Origin: MED-G105 sp038522945
GTDB taxonomy: Bacteria > Pseudomonadota > Alphaproteobacteria > Caulobacterales > Parvularculaceae
Length of the DNA stretch: 64,000 bases
Assembly: GCA_038522945.1 (NCBI GenBank)
Contig: JBCBJV010000015.1
Span: forward strand, 19,310-83,309
Reading direction: 5' to 3'
The translations under genes were made by a program, and so were the position numbers. Shown one piece after another: positions 35,267 through 44,749 of this stretch (positions are counted from its first letter, which is position 1; each line of letters opens with the position of its first letter). Below the pieces are notes generated by a model. It did no database searches and was not told the origin of the DNA. It saw nothing but the letters and a program-made list of their open reading frames with translations.

Positions 35267-36046
35267 CTAGACTTGTTTGTCCATTCGAACCCACCCCGCC
35301 GGGGTTAATCGTTCAAGTGGCTGGTATTGGGCCTTGTAAGCCATCTTAGGCGATCCTTCGACCCAATAGCCGAGATAGACATAAGGCAGGCCCAGTTCTT
35401 TAGCTAATGCAACGTGGTCGAGGATCATAAATGAGCCAAGGCTTCTGGGCGCCGCGTCTGGCTCAAAAAAAGAGTAGACCATTGAGAGGCCATCAGAGAG
35501 GCGATCGGTCAGCGCACAGGCGATCAATGTCTCGCCTTGATCGAGAGGGCCATCTTGATCGGCATTCGCATCCTCAAGAGAGTACTCAATGACCATCGTA
35601 TCGACTGCCGTCTCCTCAACCATTGAGGCGTAGTCCAGGACAGTCATATCCGCCATGCCACCATCCCCGTGGCGGCTGTCCAGATAGGCGCGGAGTACCG
35701 AGAACTGTTGGCCGGTTGCCCGCGCTGGTCGAAGGCGGCGCAAGAGATCTACATTCTTGCTTAGCGCCCGCCGGCGGGAACGGGTAAGAGGAAAATCATC
35801 CACGACGATGCGCACTGGCGAACATGCCGCACAGTTATCGCACGCCGGCAGGTAAATGATGTTCTGCGAACGGCGGAATCCGCGTCTGGATAGAATTGAG
35901 TTGACCGCTGGCGCTTTATGGCCTTGCAGATAGCAAAAGACCTTACGCTCTTCTCTGCCCTTCAAATAGGGGCAGGGCGCGGGGGCCGTAATATAAAACT
36001 CGCCGCTTTCGAGACCGAAACGGCGTGCGAGATCTTCATTACTCAT
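35267..36046 (-). CDS. bpt: Aspartate/glutamate leucyltransferase (Bpt)
   Basis: Bpt transfers leucine from tRNA to proteins with N-terminal Asp or Glu, marking them for ClpSAP degradation. The 259-residue protein has the family N-terminal motif CPYLKGREERKVF, the PACDNCAACSPVRI cysteine cluster and the C-terminal DHVALAKELGLPYVYLGYWVEGSPKMAYK. The length matches Bpt/Ate1. An N-end-rule function is inferred from the family. It appears monocistronic. Confidence 0.92.
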   Translation of the reverse strand: MSNEDLARRFGLESGEFYITAPAPCPYLKGREERKVFCYLQGHKAPAVNSILSRRGFRRSQNIIYLPACDNCAACSPVRIVVDDFPLTRSRRRALSKNVDLLRRLRPARATGQQFSVLRAYLDSRHGDGGMADMTVLDYASMVEETAVDTMVIEYSLEDANADQDGPLDQGETLIACALTDRLSDGLSMVYSFFEPDAAPRSLGSFMILDHVALAKELGLPYVYLGYWVEGSPKMAYKAQYQPLERLTPAGWVRMDKQV

Positions 36047-36163
36047 TCATCGATCCTAACAAATAAATGTTAGCGACCCCTTAGGGGAAAGCAAGGTTGT
36101 GCCCTTTCCCCTGAAACGTCAATGCAGGCGACACTGAAAACGTTGCCAATTTTCCAGAGAAAT

Positions 36164-36192
36164 GCCCCGGACAGCCATAGCTTATCCGGGGC
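36164..36192 (-). terminator. Hairpin terminator after S9 peptidase 1
   Basis: An 8-bp perfect GC-rich stem (GCCCCGGA / TCCGGGGC) with a 13-base loop lies 22 bases beyond the stop of the minus-strand peptidase gene and 117 bases before bpt. The T-tract on the minus strand is poor (ATTTCT), so termination may be partial. Confidence 0.6.
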
Positions 36193-36214
36193 GTTTTGGG
36201 TTGTCGAAATCAGG

Positions 36215-38119
36215 CTATTCACCGATGTGTTCGTCGATGAAGTTGACCGCTTCCGTCAGCATTTTTAGGCGGCTTTCGCTCACGGAAAGCCAATGGTCTT
36301 CGTTTTTGAGTTTCACCACTCTGACAGACTTATTGGCTTTCTTGAGAGCGCTCTCCATAATCCGAGATTGTTCGAAGGGGACAACGGTGTCGTCAACGCC
36401 GTGGATCAAAAGCACCGGTGCGGTAAAGTTTTCCGCCTGCTTGGCGGGTGATGCCTCAACGAGATAGTCCTTTACCTCTTTCACGTCGCCCATCACCTTG
36501 GCCCAGTATTTTACAACTTCGCTATTCCGACCGGTCTCCGACTTTTCCCAGTTTGACATTTTGACAAGATCAGAAACCGGCGCGCCCGCAACGATACACT
36601 TGTAGAGATCCGGCGTGTAGGCCCCGCCAGCTAGCGCTGCATAGCCGCCATAGCTGTGGCCCATGATGCAGATCCGATCAGGGTCAGCCCAGCCCGTCTT
36701 AATCAGCTTTTGGACACCGTCCGTGACGTCATGCTGCATGGATTTGCCCCACTCTTGGTCGCCGGCTCTTGTGAATTCCTCACCGAACCCGGTTGAGCCC
36801 CGGAAGTTTGGTTGGAGCACCATATAGCCGCGGCTCGCGATTCCATTCGCCATCCAATCAAATGACAAATTGTCATACGCAGCTGGGCCACCATGGGGGA
36901 GAACCACTAGCGGCAGCTTGTCACCAAATGACTTGCCTGCGGGAAGCGTCACGATGGCGGAAATTGGTAGTCCATCGCGCGCTTTGTATTCTATCGAGAT
37001 TTTCTCACCGACATCGGCATCGGAAATTGCCGGATACTGTTGAGAAAGTCGGCTCAAATTGCCTGATGCGACGTCTAGTAGGAAGTAACTCGGCGACAGC
37101 CCTGATCCAGAAATGTGTAATAGTGCCTTGCTGTAATCCGCCGTAAAGTCACGTACACTGACGTATAAACCGGTGAGGTCGTCAACGACTTTTCCAATCG
37201 CCGAATCAAGGTTCTGGTCCAGAAATTCGTAGGTTGGTGTCAGACCTTCATAACGCACCCCGATGACGGTGCTGTCTTGCGACCTAATGAAGCCACCAAT
37301 CAGGCCGTCGCCTCGGGTAAAGATCCGTTCGCCAACAGTTCCATCAAAATCAATGGTCTTGACTTGGACGACTTCAAAACCGGCCTCGCCGGAAACGGTT
37401 TCGCCGACGACAAATCGTTTATTATCCGGCGTCATGCCATAGATATTGTAAGGACGCCGCTCAACATCGAATTTCTCGACAATGGGTCTCCAATCGCGGC
37501 CTTCCTTGGCCCGAAGCTTGTAAATCCCTTTCTCACGATCATAGTCTTCGCGGGCGATAATCGTCCCGTCAGATTCCATGAACCACTCTGATGTTAGCGT
37601 CGTTCCGTTTGCGTGCTTGCTTCCCCGACCGTTTTCTAGATTGACCTTGTAGACATTCAATGCCCCGTCATCGAAGCCGGTCATATACCCGATGTTGTTA
37701 TCGCGATCGATCGCGACAAAGCTCCCATATGCTTGCGGGAACGAACCCTCATTCATCTCTAATGAATGAAGCTTGTTCTTGTCGATGTTGTAGGCAACCG
37801 TCTTTCCTTGTTCATACTTGATCCAAGCGACTTGAGCGGTCGTTGACGCGCTTGCGGTAGCAATATCTTCCGTTGGAAATCCAACGGCACGGGCTTTTAC
37901 CCGGTTAGCATTAGCCCCGCCGATGAGATTCCCATTCAGTTCAGAGACTAGCATGTAGTCATCTTCACCGCGGCGTGTCAGGTAAACCATCTTTGATCCC
38001 GACGGCGAGATCGCCATCTGGCCGACTTCCGGTAATGTCCCGTATACTTCGAGAGGTGGTGCGGCATGCGCATAAGAAACAAAAGCGGTCGCAAGCGCGC
38101 CGCAAAGGAGATTTTTCAT
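36215..38119 (-). CDS. S9 family prolyl oligopeptidase-like peptidase 1
   Basis: This serine peptidase of the prolyl oligopeptidase family probably acts in the periplasm. From ATG 38119 it is 634 residues with a signal peptide (MKNLLCGALATAFVSYAHA). An N-terminal beta-propeller region is followed by an alpha/beta-hydrolase domain with nucleophile GHSYGGYA, aspartate in GVDDTVVP and histidine in EDHWLS. Upstream in-frame residues from 38182 lack a ribosome site. Its neighbour at 38317 is a close paralog, so the two arose by tandem duplication. Confidence 0.9.
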   Translation of the reverse strand: MKNLLCGALATAFVSYAHAAPPLEVYGTLPEVGQMAISPSGSKMVYLTRRGEDDYMLVSELNGNLIGGANANRVKARAVGFPTEDIATASASTTAQVAWIKYEQGKTVAYNIDKNKLHSLEMNEGSFPQAYGSFVAIDRDNNIGYMTGFDDGALNVYKVNLENGRGSKHANGTTLTSEWFMESDGTIIAREDYDREKGIYKLRAKEGRDWRPIVEKFDVERRPYNIYGMTPDNKRFVVGETVSGEAGFEVVQVKTIDFDGTVGERIFTRGDGLIGGFIRSQDSTVIGVRYEGLTPTYEFLDQNLDSAIGKVVDDLTGLYVSVRDFTADYSKALLHISGSGLSPSYFLLDVASGNLSRLSQQYPAISDADVGEKISIEYKARDGLPISAIVTLPAGKSFGDKLPLVVLPHGGPAAYDNLSFDWMANGIASRGYMVLQPNFRGSTGFGEEFTRAGDQEWGKSMQHDVTDGVQKLIKTGWADPDRICIMGHSYGGYAALAGGAYTPDLYKCIVAGAPVSDLVKMSNWEKSETGRNSEVVKYWAKVMGDVKEVKDYLVEASPAKQAENFTAPVLLIHGVDDTVVPFEQSRIMESALKKANKSVRVVKLKNEDHWLSVSESRLKMLTEAVNFIDEHIGE

Positions 38120-38316
38120 TTTGAGAGCCCCGTCTAATACTCCGACTAGTGGATAATGCCTTGGCTTATGTTTTTCTGTCAAATCACCTTGCGAAAGCGA
38201 GAGTTCGAAGCGAAGAGGCCGGTGGCCAATTAACCGCCATCGCGACCGTAGTGTGACGGACTTTCCCGCAAGATGCTTAACGCTGCGATGTTCGGTCGCG
38301 TTTTGCCGTCAAGTAG

Positions 38317-40236
38317 TCATTCACCGATATGCGTTGAAAGGAATGCCTCCAATTCCCGTAGTGCTTGTAGCCGGGTTTCCGGTTGAGAAAGCCAGTGGTC
38401 TTCGTTCTTCAGTTTCACGAGCCGGACCTCTTTGCCGGCCTTTTTTAGTGCCGTCTCCATCCGTTTTCCTTGTGAATAAGGGACCACGGTATCGTCAATC
38501 CCGTGCAGTATAAGTAACGGTGCTTTAAACTTTTCTGCGTTCAGAGCTGGCGAAACCTCTTTCAATTTTTCGCGATCGTCTTTCCGGTCCCCAATGACAA
38601 TCGACCAGTAACGGTAGGTGGTGCTGTTCCGACCGTCATCGCTTTTACTGTCGTTCAGCATCCTGATAAGATCAGAAACCGGAGCAATTGCAACAACGCA
38701 CTTGTAGTGGTCTGGGGTTAGCATCCCGCCGGCGAGCGCCGCATAGCCACCGTAACTGGCTCCGACAATGCAGACTCGGTCCGGATCAGCCCATCCCTGA
38801 CGCACCAACAGATCTACGCCGTCGGTGATGTCGTCCTGCATCTTTCCACCCCATTCGCCATCGCCGGCGTCTTGGAAGCTTTTTCCGTAGCCGGTCGATC
38901 CGCGAAAGTTTGGCTGAAAGACAAGGTATCCTCGGCTGGCCAGAAACTGAGCGAGCCAATCAAAGCGCATGCTATCATAGGATGCCGGTCCACCATGGGG
39001 CAGAGCGACCATGGGTAAGGACTCTTTTGGGCCTTTGCCAGGCGGAAAGGTAATGATCGCCGGGATCGACAGTCCGTCTTCGGCTTTATAGCGAATGGCA
39101 ATGACGTTCCCGACATCAGTATCGCCAATCTCTTTATATTTCTGCGCAACTCCGGAGAGCAAATTTTTGGCCGGCTCATAGATAAAATAGCGCGGAGTCG
39201 ACCGGGCACCGGAGATCACAATCAGAACTCTTTTCAAGTCGAGACTGAAATCGATGATATCGACCGAAAGGCCCTTGTTCTGCCGAACAAGTGTCTCCAT
39301 CCCCGCATCAAGAGCCGGGTCAAGGAACGCGTAAGCCGGGGTTTGCCCGCTATAACGTACGCCAATGATCTTGCGATTTAAGTCGTTATAGACAGCCTCA
39401 ATGCTTCGGTCTTTTCGTGAAAACAGGTTTTCTTCGATTTCGCCGTCGAAATTAAGTTTAGAGATACTCGTAAAGTCACTGTTTCCTCGACGGTTGGCTA
39501 CAACAAGGCCACTCCCGTCTGGCATGTAACCCATCAAGCCAAATGGAATGAACTTTGTCTTTCGTTCGTACACAGTTTCCCAGTTACCATTCCGCTTAGA
39601 TCGAATTCGATAAATGTCTCGGTTTTCGATAAACTCTTCTCGCGCGAGCACCGTCCCTTCCGTGTCAACAATCCAGTCGATGGTATGTTGGGTGCCTTTC
39701 TGGTGGACGCGTTCGCGCCTTGACTTCATATCAACACTGATCAGGTCGTATGTCGGATCAGTGCCTAGTGATCCCATAAACGCGGGCATGAAAAGTTTTT
39801 GCCCTCCGTCGCCGCGACCGACAATTTGCCCCAGCCCCGTTTGCGCTGGATAAAGATCTTCGAGGTTTTTGCCGAGTAATCGGATCTTATTGCGTTCAAT
39901 GTCGTAGGCATAAGCTGCGCTGAATTCATATTTTTCAATCGTAAAGCGACGTGTCGTCTCGGATGTGAAGATCAGAAGAGTGTTTTCGTCAAAGAACTGA
40001 AGTCCGCGTGCCTTGACTTCGTCAGCATTGATCGCGCCAATGACGCCGTCCTTCAAATCGGTTAACAGGACCATTGTTGTTTCGCCGTCTCGGCGAAAAT
40101 ACGCAACGCGAGTTCCGTCTGGTGAAATAACCATGTCATCGACGTTGGGAAGTCCGCCATATGCCTCTAATGGCGGCGCGGCGTTAACTGTAGAAATAGT
40201 CCATGCCCAAATTAGGCATGAAATGAGTAAGCGCAT
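38317..40236 (-). CDS. S9 family prolyl oligopeptidase-like peptidase 2
   Basis: This is a paralog of the preceding peptidase. From ATG 40236 (GGGGG upstream) it is 639 residues with a signal peptide (MRLLISCLIWAWTISTVNA) and a propeller followed by a hydrolase domain. The triad is serine in GASYGGYA, aspartate in GIDDTVVP and histidine in EDHWLS. The APPLE(A/V)YG stretch right after the signal is shared by both copies. Same strand, about 200 bases apart. Substrates are likely short peptides, but specificity is not readable. Confidence 0.9.
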   Translation of the reverse strand: MRLLISCLIWAWTISTVNAAPPLEAYGGLPNVDDMVISPDGTRVAYFRRDGETTMVLLTDLKDGVIGAINADEVKARGLQFFDENTLLIFTSETTRRFTIEKYEFSAAYAYDIERNKIRLLGKNLEDLYPAQTGLGQIVGRGDGGQKLFMPAFMGSLGTDPTYDLISVDMKSRRERVHQKGTQHTIDWIVDTEGTVLAREEFIENRDIYRIRSKRNGNWETVYERKTKFIPFGLMGYMPDGSGLVVANRRGNSDFTSISKLNFDGEIEENLFSRKDRSIEAVYNDLNRKIIGVRYSGQTPAYAFLDPALDAGMETLVRQNKGLSVDIIDFSLDLKRVLIVISGARSTPRYFIYEPAKNLLSGVAQKYKEIGDTDVGNVIAIRYKAEDGLSIPAIITFPPGKGPKESLPMVALPHGGPASYDSMRFDWLAQFLASRGYLVFQPNFRGSTGYGKSFQDAGDGEWGGKMQDDITDGVDLLVRQGWADPDRVCIVGASYGGYAALAGGMLTPDHYKCVVAIAPVSDLIRMLNDSKSDDGRNSTTYRYWSIVIGDRKDDREKLKEVSPALNAEKFKAPLLILHGIDDTVVPYSQGKRMETALKKAGKEVRLVKLKNEDHWLSQPETRLQALRELEAFLSTHIGE

Positions 40237-40326
40237 GATCAGCCCCCGCTGCAATTTTGTTGCTGTCGATAAAATGGCGCAGCGTTGAACCACTGTCAAA
40301 CTTCGCGCACAACATTGAAGGTGTGC

Positions 40327-42207
40327 TCAGAGCTTGCCAAGTGCGCCGAAATAGAGCGGTGCGATGAGGGAATACACAATCCAGAGAACGACAATAAGTG
40401 GTCCGCCGACCCTGAAAAAGTCCGAGAACTTATAATGCCCGGGCGTCATGACCAGCAGGTTGGTTTGGTAAGCCACTGGTGTTGCAAATGAGCAATTCGC
40501 CGCAAAAATGATTGTCAGTACAAGGACGTGCGGGTCTATTCCTGCACTTTCAGCCGCACTTACCGCGATTGGTGTAAAAAGAACAGCTGTTGCGTTATTC
40601 GACAGAACATTCGTTAAAGCTGCACAGACAATAAAGAATGTGGAAATTAGCGCTGTGGTTCCAAAACTTGAAGCAAGAACAGCAGCACTTTCCCCGATGA
40701 GACGCGCACCGCCCGTGAACTCAAGGGAGGCACCCATGGCGAGGGCCGCGCCAATAAGAAGGTAAACGCGGCGGTCGATTGCGCGTGCTGCTTGTCGGAC
40801 ATTGAGGCAGCCAACAGCAACCATGGCCGCGGCGCCCGCCACAGCCGATACTGCAATGGGTGTAACGCCCGTCGCTGTTGCCAGAACAACGCATCCGAAA
40901 ATAATCGCTGCGAGACGGGCATTGCGTGGATCTGGCAGACCTTCAATAGAGCTTTCCAGCAAAAGAATATCCCGATCCGCCCGTAAGGCCCGCACGTCTT
41001 TAATGTCACCGACAATCAGCAGCACATCACCGGCCTCTAGGCGCATCTTGTTCATTTTGGCACGGACCATTCGGCTCCGACGCTCGATCCCGAGGATCAC
41101 GCAATTGGTCTGGAATTGAAATCCAATTTGGCCAATCGTGCGCCCGATCATTCGACTGCCGGGCGCTACAATCGCTTCTACCAAAGTGAGTTGCGCCCGC
41201 GGCGCATTCGCGTTTTCGTCTTCCTCGAGATTAATTTCCGCCACCATGCCGTCGAGGATTTCTGGTTGTGACTTCAACAAAGCCGTCAGCGCATTCCGCG
41301 TGGCCGCAACAATCAAGACATCTCCCGATTGAAGCTGCAGATCATCGAAGGGAGGAAGGAGCGCTTCCTGTCGCCGCTGGACCATTCGGATCGTGACATC
41401 CCTTAGGTCCGGGAAAAAACCTGCAACCGAGCGTTTTCCGATCAATGGATTGCCGCGGCGTAACTCGATCTGGGCAATGAACTGTTTGCCGTCGCGCTCG
41501 GCATTTTTCTTATCGTCCGGGTTCTCTCTTTGCGGGAGTAGGGCCCGACCGATGGTCATCATGTAAACGACGCCTGTGCCAGCTAGAACAAGACCGATTG
41601 GCGTGAGTTCAAAAAAGCCGATGTCATTTCCGGGTGCTGCTACGCGATAGGATTGTGCCGCGAGCAGGTTTGTCGACGATCCTATGATCGTTGTCATTCC
41701 GCCAAAGATCGATAGGAAGGAGAGTGGCATCATTAGGCGCGAGGCAGGGATTTTGCTTTGGCTCGCCATTGCGGAGATGATCGGGATAAACATTACGACC
41801 ACTGGCGTATTATTAAGAAAGGCACTGACGATCATGACAAAGACAAAAAGGACAATCGTCGTTGCCGTCGGACGAGTATCGTATGCCTTTAGCAATCCGC
41901 GCGTTGGATGTTCCAGTGCGCCCGACTGGAACATCCCCTGACCGATTATCAGTAGGCCCATGATTGCGAATAGGGCGGGGCTCGCAAACCCCATCAGCAG
42001 GGTTTCTTGATTGAGAGAGCGTCCGTCAGGAAGCTTGGGCAGGGGAGCAAGGGTGAACAGGAACAATAGGGCGACAAGGGTCGCCGCTGACACCAGCTCA
42101 AGCGTGTAGCGGTCAAGGCTGTAGGCAATGATCGCAGCTAGAATAACTGCGAAGGTCGCCCACATTTGCCAGGGCGAAGACGCCATCATCTGCGTCAGGT
42201 CGGTCAT
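40327..42207 (-). CDS. SLC13/DASS-type transporter with RCK_C domains
   Basis: The 626-residue membrane protein has two blocks of hydrophobic helices separated by a soluble region (about 215-420) that looks like two RCK_C (TrkA-C) domains (PFDDLQLQSGDVLIVAAT and MRLEAGDVLLIVGDIKDV). The first block carries the FLNNTPVVVMFIP motif and the second SNNATAVLFTPIAVS, both typical of anion:sodium symporters of the CitMHS/DASS group. Sulfate or dicarboxylates are typical substrates; the actual one is unknown. It seems monocistronic. Confidence 0.88.
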   Translation of the reverse strand: MTDLTQMMASSPWQMWATFAVILAAIIAYSLDRYTLELVSAATLVALLFLFTLAPLPKLPDGRSLNQETLLMGFASPALFAIMGLLIIGQGMFQSGALEHPTRGLLKAYDTRPTATTIVLFVFVMIVSAFLNNTPVVVMFIPIISAMASQSKIPASRLMMPLSFLSIFGGMTTIIGSSTNLLAAQSYRVAAPGNDIGFFELTPIGLVLAGTGVVYMMTIGRALLPQRENPDDKKNAERDGKQFIAQIELRRGNPLIGKRSVAGFFPDLRDVTIRMVQRRQEALLPPFDDLQLQSGDVLIVAATRNALTALLKSQPEILDGMVAEINLEEDENANAPRAQLTLVEAIVAPGSRMIGRTIGQIGFQFQTNCVILGIERRSRMVRAKMNKMRLEAGDVLLIVGDIKDVRALRADRDILLLESSIEGLPDPRNARLAAIIFGCVVLATATGVTPIAVSAVAGAAAMVAVGCLNVRQAARAIDRRVYLLIGAALAMGASLEFTGGARLIGESAAVLASSFGTTALISTFFIVCAALTNVLSNNATAVLFTPIAVSAAESAGIDPHVLVLTIIFAANCSFATPVAYQTNLLVMTPGHYKFSDFFRVGGPLIVVLWIVYSLIAPLYFGALGKL

Positions 42208-42413
42208 ATTCGGGTAATCTACTTCCGGTGCACGTGGCTCACGGCCACCTTTTTATTTGCCTTGATAGATGCTAACGGCGCAAGACTTATGCTTTTCAAG
42301 GGGTTAAGGGATAGTGTCGGGAAGCAAAAAAGGCTGATGCTCCCGCGAGGCATGACATGCGTATATCTGGCCCGCGGCCCCTCGACAATCGATCAAAAAA
42401 GGTAAAATCAAGA

Positions 42414-42920
42414 ATGAGTACCCCTCATAGCCGTGATGCGGCCGACCCCCATCGAGACTTGAAGAATGCCTTCGGTCGTTTCGCGACGGGAATAACTGTT
42501 GCAACATGTGTGGGACAGAAGGGCGAACCAGTAGCCATTACCGTGAACTCATTTGGATCGGTCTCATTGGAGCCGCCTCTGGTTCTTTGGTGTATCGAAA
42601 CCAAAGCTTCGACCTTTGCAGATTTCGACGCCGCAGATTCTTATGCCATCAGCGTTCTCGGGGCTGATCAACGGTCTTTATCCGAACGTTTTGCCAGCCG
42701 TGATGGGATGGCCCTGCAGGATGGTGAGTTTGATGTCTGGGAGACAGGCGCGCCTCTCTTAAAGGATCGCCTTGCGGGATTTGACTGCCGCATTGTCTCC
42801 CGCCATCGCGCCGGCGACCATGTGATCCTTGTCGCTGAGGTGATCAAATTCGATTACCGGGCTGGCGCTCCTTTGCTCTATTTCTCCAGTGGATACCATC
42901 AAGGGCCCGTGGCTACGTAG
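42414..42920 (+). CDS. Flavin reductase domain protein
   Basis: This is an FMN-binding split-barrel protein of the HpaC/flavin reductase family, which gives reduced flavin to a partner monooxygenase. From ATG 42414 it is 168 residues with DLKNAFGRFATGITVATC, NSFGSVSLEPPLVLWCIE and SAISVL-type (YAISVLGADQ) core motifs. Ending FSSGYHQGP is common in the family. No monooxygenase partner is adjacent, so the partner is unknown. The gene diverges from the transporter. Confidence 0.85.
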   Translation: MSTPHSRDAADPHRDLKNAFGRFATGITVATCVGQKGEPVAITVNSFGSVSLEPPLVLWCIETKASTFADFDAADSYAISVLGADQRSLSERFASRDGMALQDGEFDVWETGAPLLKDRLAGFDCRIVSRHRAGDHVILVAEVIKFDYRAGAPLLYFSSGYHQGPVAT

Positions 42921-42975
42921 GCGCCGGGCAATAACCTGCTAGAATCAAACCTCGTTGAATAATGGAGGTCGACAC

Positions 42976-43875
42976 GTGGCAAAGATCGCTTTTCTCGGGC
43001 TCGGCGTGATGGGCTTTCCGATGGCAGGCCATCTAGCAAAAGCGGGGCATGAAGTATGCGTTTACAATCGCTCGGCAAAGAAAGCGGAGAATTGGGTTCG
43101 TGCATTTTCTCGCGAGAACGGCACCCTCGCGCCGGATGCTGCGCTGGCGGTGAATGACTGCGCCTTTGTCTTTATGTGTCTCGGCGATGATCCGGATGTG
43201 TTGCGCGTCGTCGAAGCATTTGAGGAAGCCGTTCTTCCAGACGCAGTTGTCGTTGACCACACGACAGCGTCTCCCGGACTTGCGCGGGGGCTCCATGATC
43301 GCTTTGCGAGCCGAGGTGTCGGCTTCGTCGATGCCCCTGTCTCTGGCGGTCAGGCGGGCGCGGAAAATGGCAAGTTGTCGGTGATGTGTGGCGGTGAAAT
43401 TGCTCATGTGGAGTTGGTCAGCCCAGTTATGACTGCCTACGCGGCAAGGTCGGTTCATATTGGGCCGCCGGGTCACGGGCAGCTGGCAAAATGCGTTAAT
43501 CAGATCTGCATCGCCGGTTTACTGCAGGGTTTATCGGAAGGCCTCGCGTTCGCTGACAATGCAGGCCTGGATGTGGAACAGTTACTCGCAGCAATCGGTG
43601 GCGGCGCGGCGCAATCCTGGCAGATGGACAATCGAGCCAAGTCAATGGCGGCCGGTGAGTTTGACTTTGGGTTTGCCGTGGATTGGATGCGCAAGGATCT
43701 CCGGATTGCGCTTGAAGAAGCGCGCTCGAACGGATCATCTCTCCCCGCGACAGCCTTAGTTGACCAATTCTATGGGGAAATTCAAAGAGATGGCGGCGGC
43801 AGGGCGGATACGTCCAGCTTGATCACCCGGTTACCGACTGGTCGCACAAACCGCCAGCCAAATGACAAAAGTTAA
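42976..43875 (+). CDS. Beta-hydroxyacid dehydrogenase (3-HIBDH family)
   Basis: This is an NAD(P)-dependent dehydrogenase of the 3-hydroxyisobutyrate dehydrogenase family. From GTG 42976, with GGAGGT 6 bases upstream, it is 299 residues. It has a Rossmann motif (GLGVMGFPMAGHLAKAGHEV), the substrate-site DAPVSGGQAGA and the catalytic lysine in GHGQLAKCVNQ. Tartronate semialdehyde or 3-hydroxyisobutyrate are typical substrates; the specific one is not determined. An earlier TTG at 42955 would include the ribosome site in the gene. Confidence 0.88.
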   Translation: MAKIAFLGLGVMGFPMAGHLAKAGHEVCVYNRSAKKAENWVRAFSRENGTLAPDAALAVNDCAFVFMCLGDDPDVLRVVEAFEEAVLPDAVVVDHTTASPGLARGLHDRFASRGVGFVDAPVSGGQAGAENGKLSVMCGGEIAHVELVSPVMTAYAARSVHIGPPGHGQLAKCVNQICIAGLLQGLSEGLAFADNAGLDVEQLLAAIGGGAAQSWQMDNRAKSMAAGEFDFGFAVDWMRKDLRIALEEARSNGSSLPATALVDQFYGEIQRDGGGRADTSSLITRLPTGRTNRQPNDKS

Positions 43876-44018
43876 AATTTTCTAAACGAAATTTTGAAAA
43901 AGCCTCGACAATCGGCTCGGTGATTTGTAATAAGATAACATCTCCGGAGAGAGGGACGCGGGCGGCATGCTACTTTTGGTTGCGGTCCGGGACAAGTAAA
44001 AGGTCTAGAGGCTGGTAA

Positions 44019-44198
44019 ATGTCAGTAACTGCGTTGTTTGGGTTGGCTACAATTGTTCTCATGGTAATGGCTGTATCAGCCCTCCTTCGCCAGCTTGGTG
44101 CTAGCGATGCCGCCAAAGGTCTGATTGCCTTAACAAGTATTGTCTTCTTTGGCGTCGTAGCCGCAACTTATGTCCCTGCACTGATTTTTGGCTTCTGA
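44019..44198 (+). CDS. Tiny two-helix membrane protein A
   Basis: The 59-residue reading frame has two hydrophobic helices (about 5-23 and 35-57) around a short polar turn (LRQLGASDAAKG). The start ATG follows AAGGTCTAGAGG. A hairpin with a short T-run follows 18 bases past the stop. A second frame 200 bases later (44397-44561) has the same size, layout and turn motif (LRELGLENAG), so the two look like a tandem duplicate. No family was recognised; it could be an envelope stress or membrane-complex peptide. Confidence 0.6.
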   Translation: MSVTALFGLATIVLMVMAVSALLRQLGASDAAKGLIALTSIVFFGVVAATYVPALIFGF

Positions 44199-44216
44199 CG
44201 TTTCAAGCCCAAAGTA

Positions 44217-44247
44217 GTTCCGCTCTTTGAACGGCGGAACCCGTTTT
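44217..44247 (+). terminator. Hairpin after tiny membrane protein A
   Basis: A 7-bp stem (GTTCCGC / GCGGAAC) with a 10-base loop is followed by CCGTTTT. It lies 19 bases past the stop of the first small gene. The four-T tract is short, so terminator strength is uncertain. Confidence 0.55.
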
Positions 44248-44396
44248 CCACAGTCTTTGAACTGCAAAACATGCGTCTCAAATCATTCATAATCCTTCGG
44301 TAAATCGCCTCTAACAAGGCCGAAACGTGTCGCGTCCGGCCCCTTCCTCGAGCTGTTTCCGATCCACCTGGCTAAATTTCACGGGCATGGAACTCA

Positions 44397-44561
44397 ATGT
44401 TTTCACTCGCCGCCGTCGTTGGTGTTATTTCGGTCTTAGCGTTTTCGTTTCTCCTGGCGAGCGTCTTGCGTGAACTTGGGCTTGAAAACGCTGGGCTGGT
44501 GATTTTGGGGTTCTTCGCCATCGGCGCATTGCTGGCGATGATCAGTATCTTGTTGTATTAA
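44397..44561 (+). CDS. Tiny two-helix membrane protein B
   Basis: The 54-residue reading frame has two hydrophobic helices (about 2-24 and 33-54) joined by LRELGLENAG. It resembles the upstream 59-residue frame in size, topology and position of the LR(Q/E)LG turn, about 200 bases apart. An ACGGGCATGGA stretch sits before the ATG, so the ribosome site is weak. No family was recognised. The frame ends at TAA 44559-44561. Confidence 0.5.
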   Translation: MFSLAAVVGVISVLAFSFLLASVLRELGLENAGLVILGFFAIGALLAMISILLY

Positions 44562-44749
44562 AGCGGCTCGCTTGAAATCACTGACTTTGCGACGCTCCAC
44601 GGCGTGTTCGCGCGTTATCTCTATCTCTTCTAGCACCAAATTCATGTCCGGTTGAGCCATTGCGCCGCATCCGTCTAACTGCGCTGGATTCTTGCCCTAT
44701 TGTCCATGTCGACGTCAGATTAGGGTTCAGAGTTTTTAAGGAATGCCCG

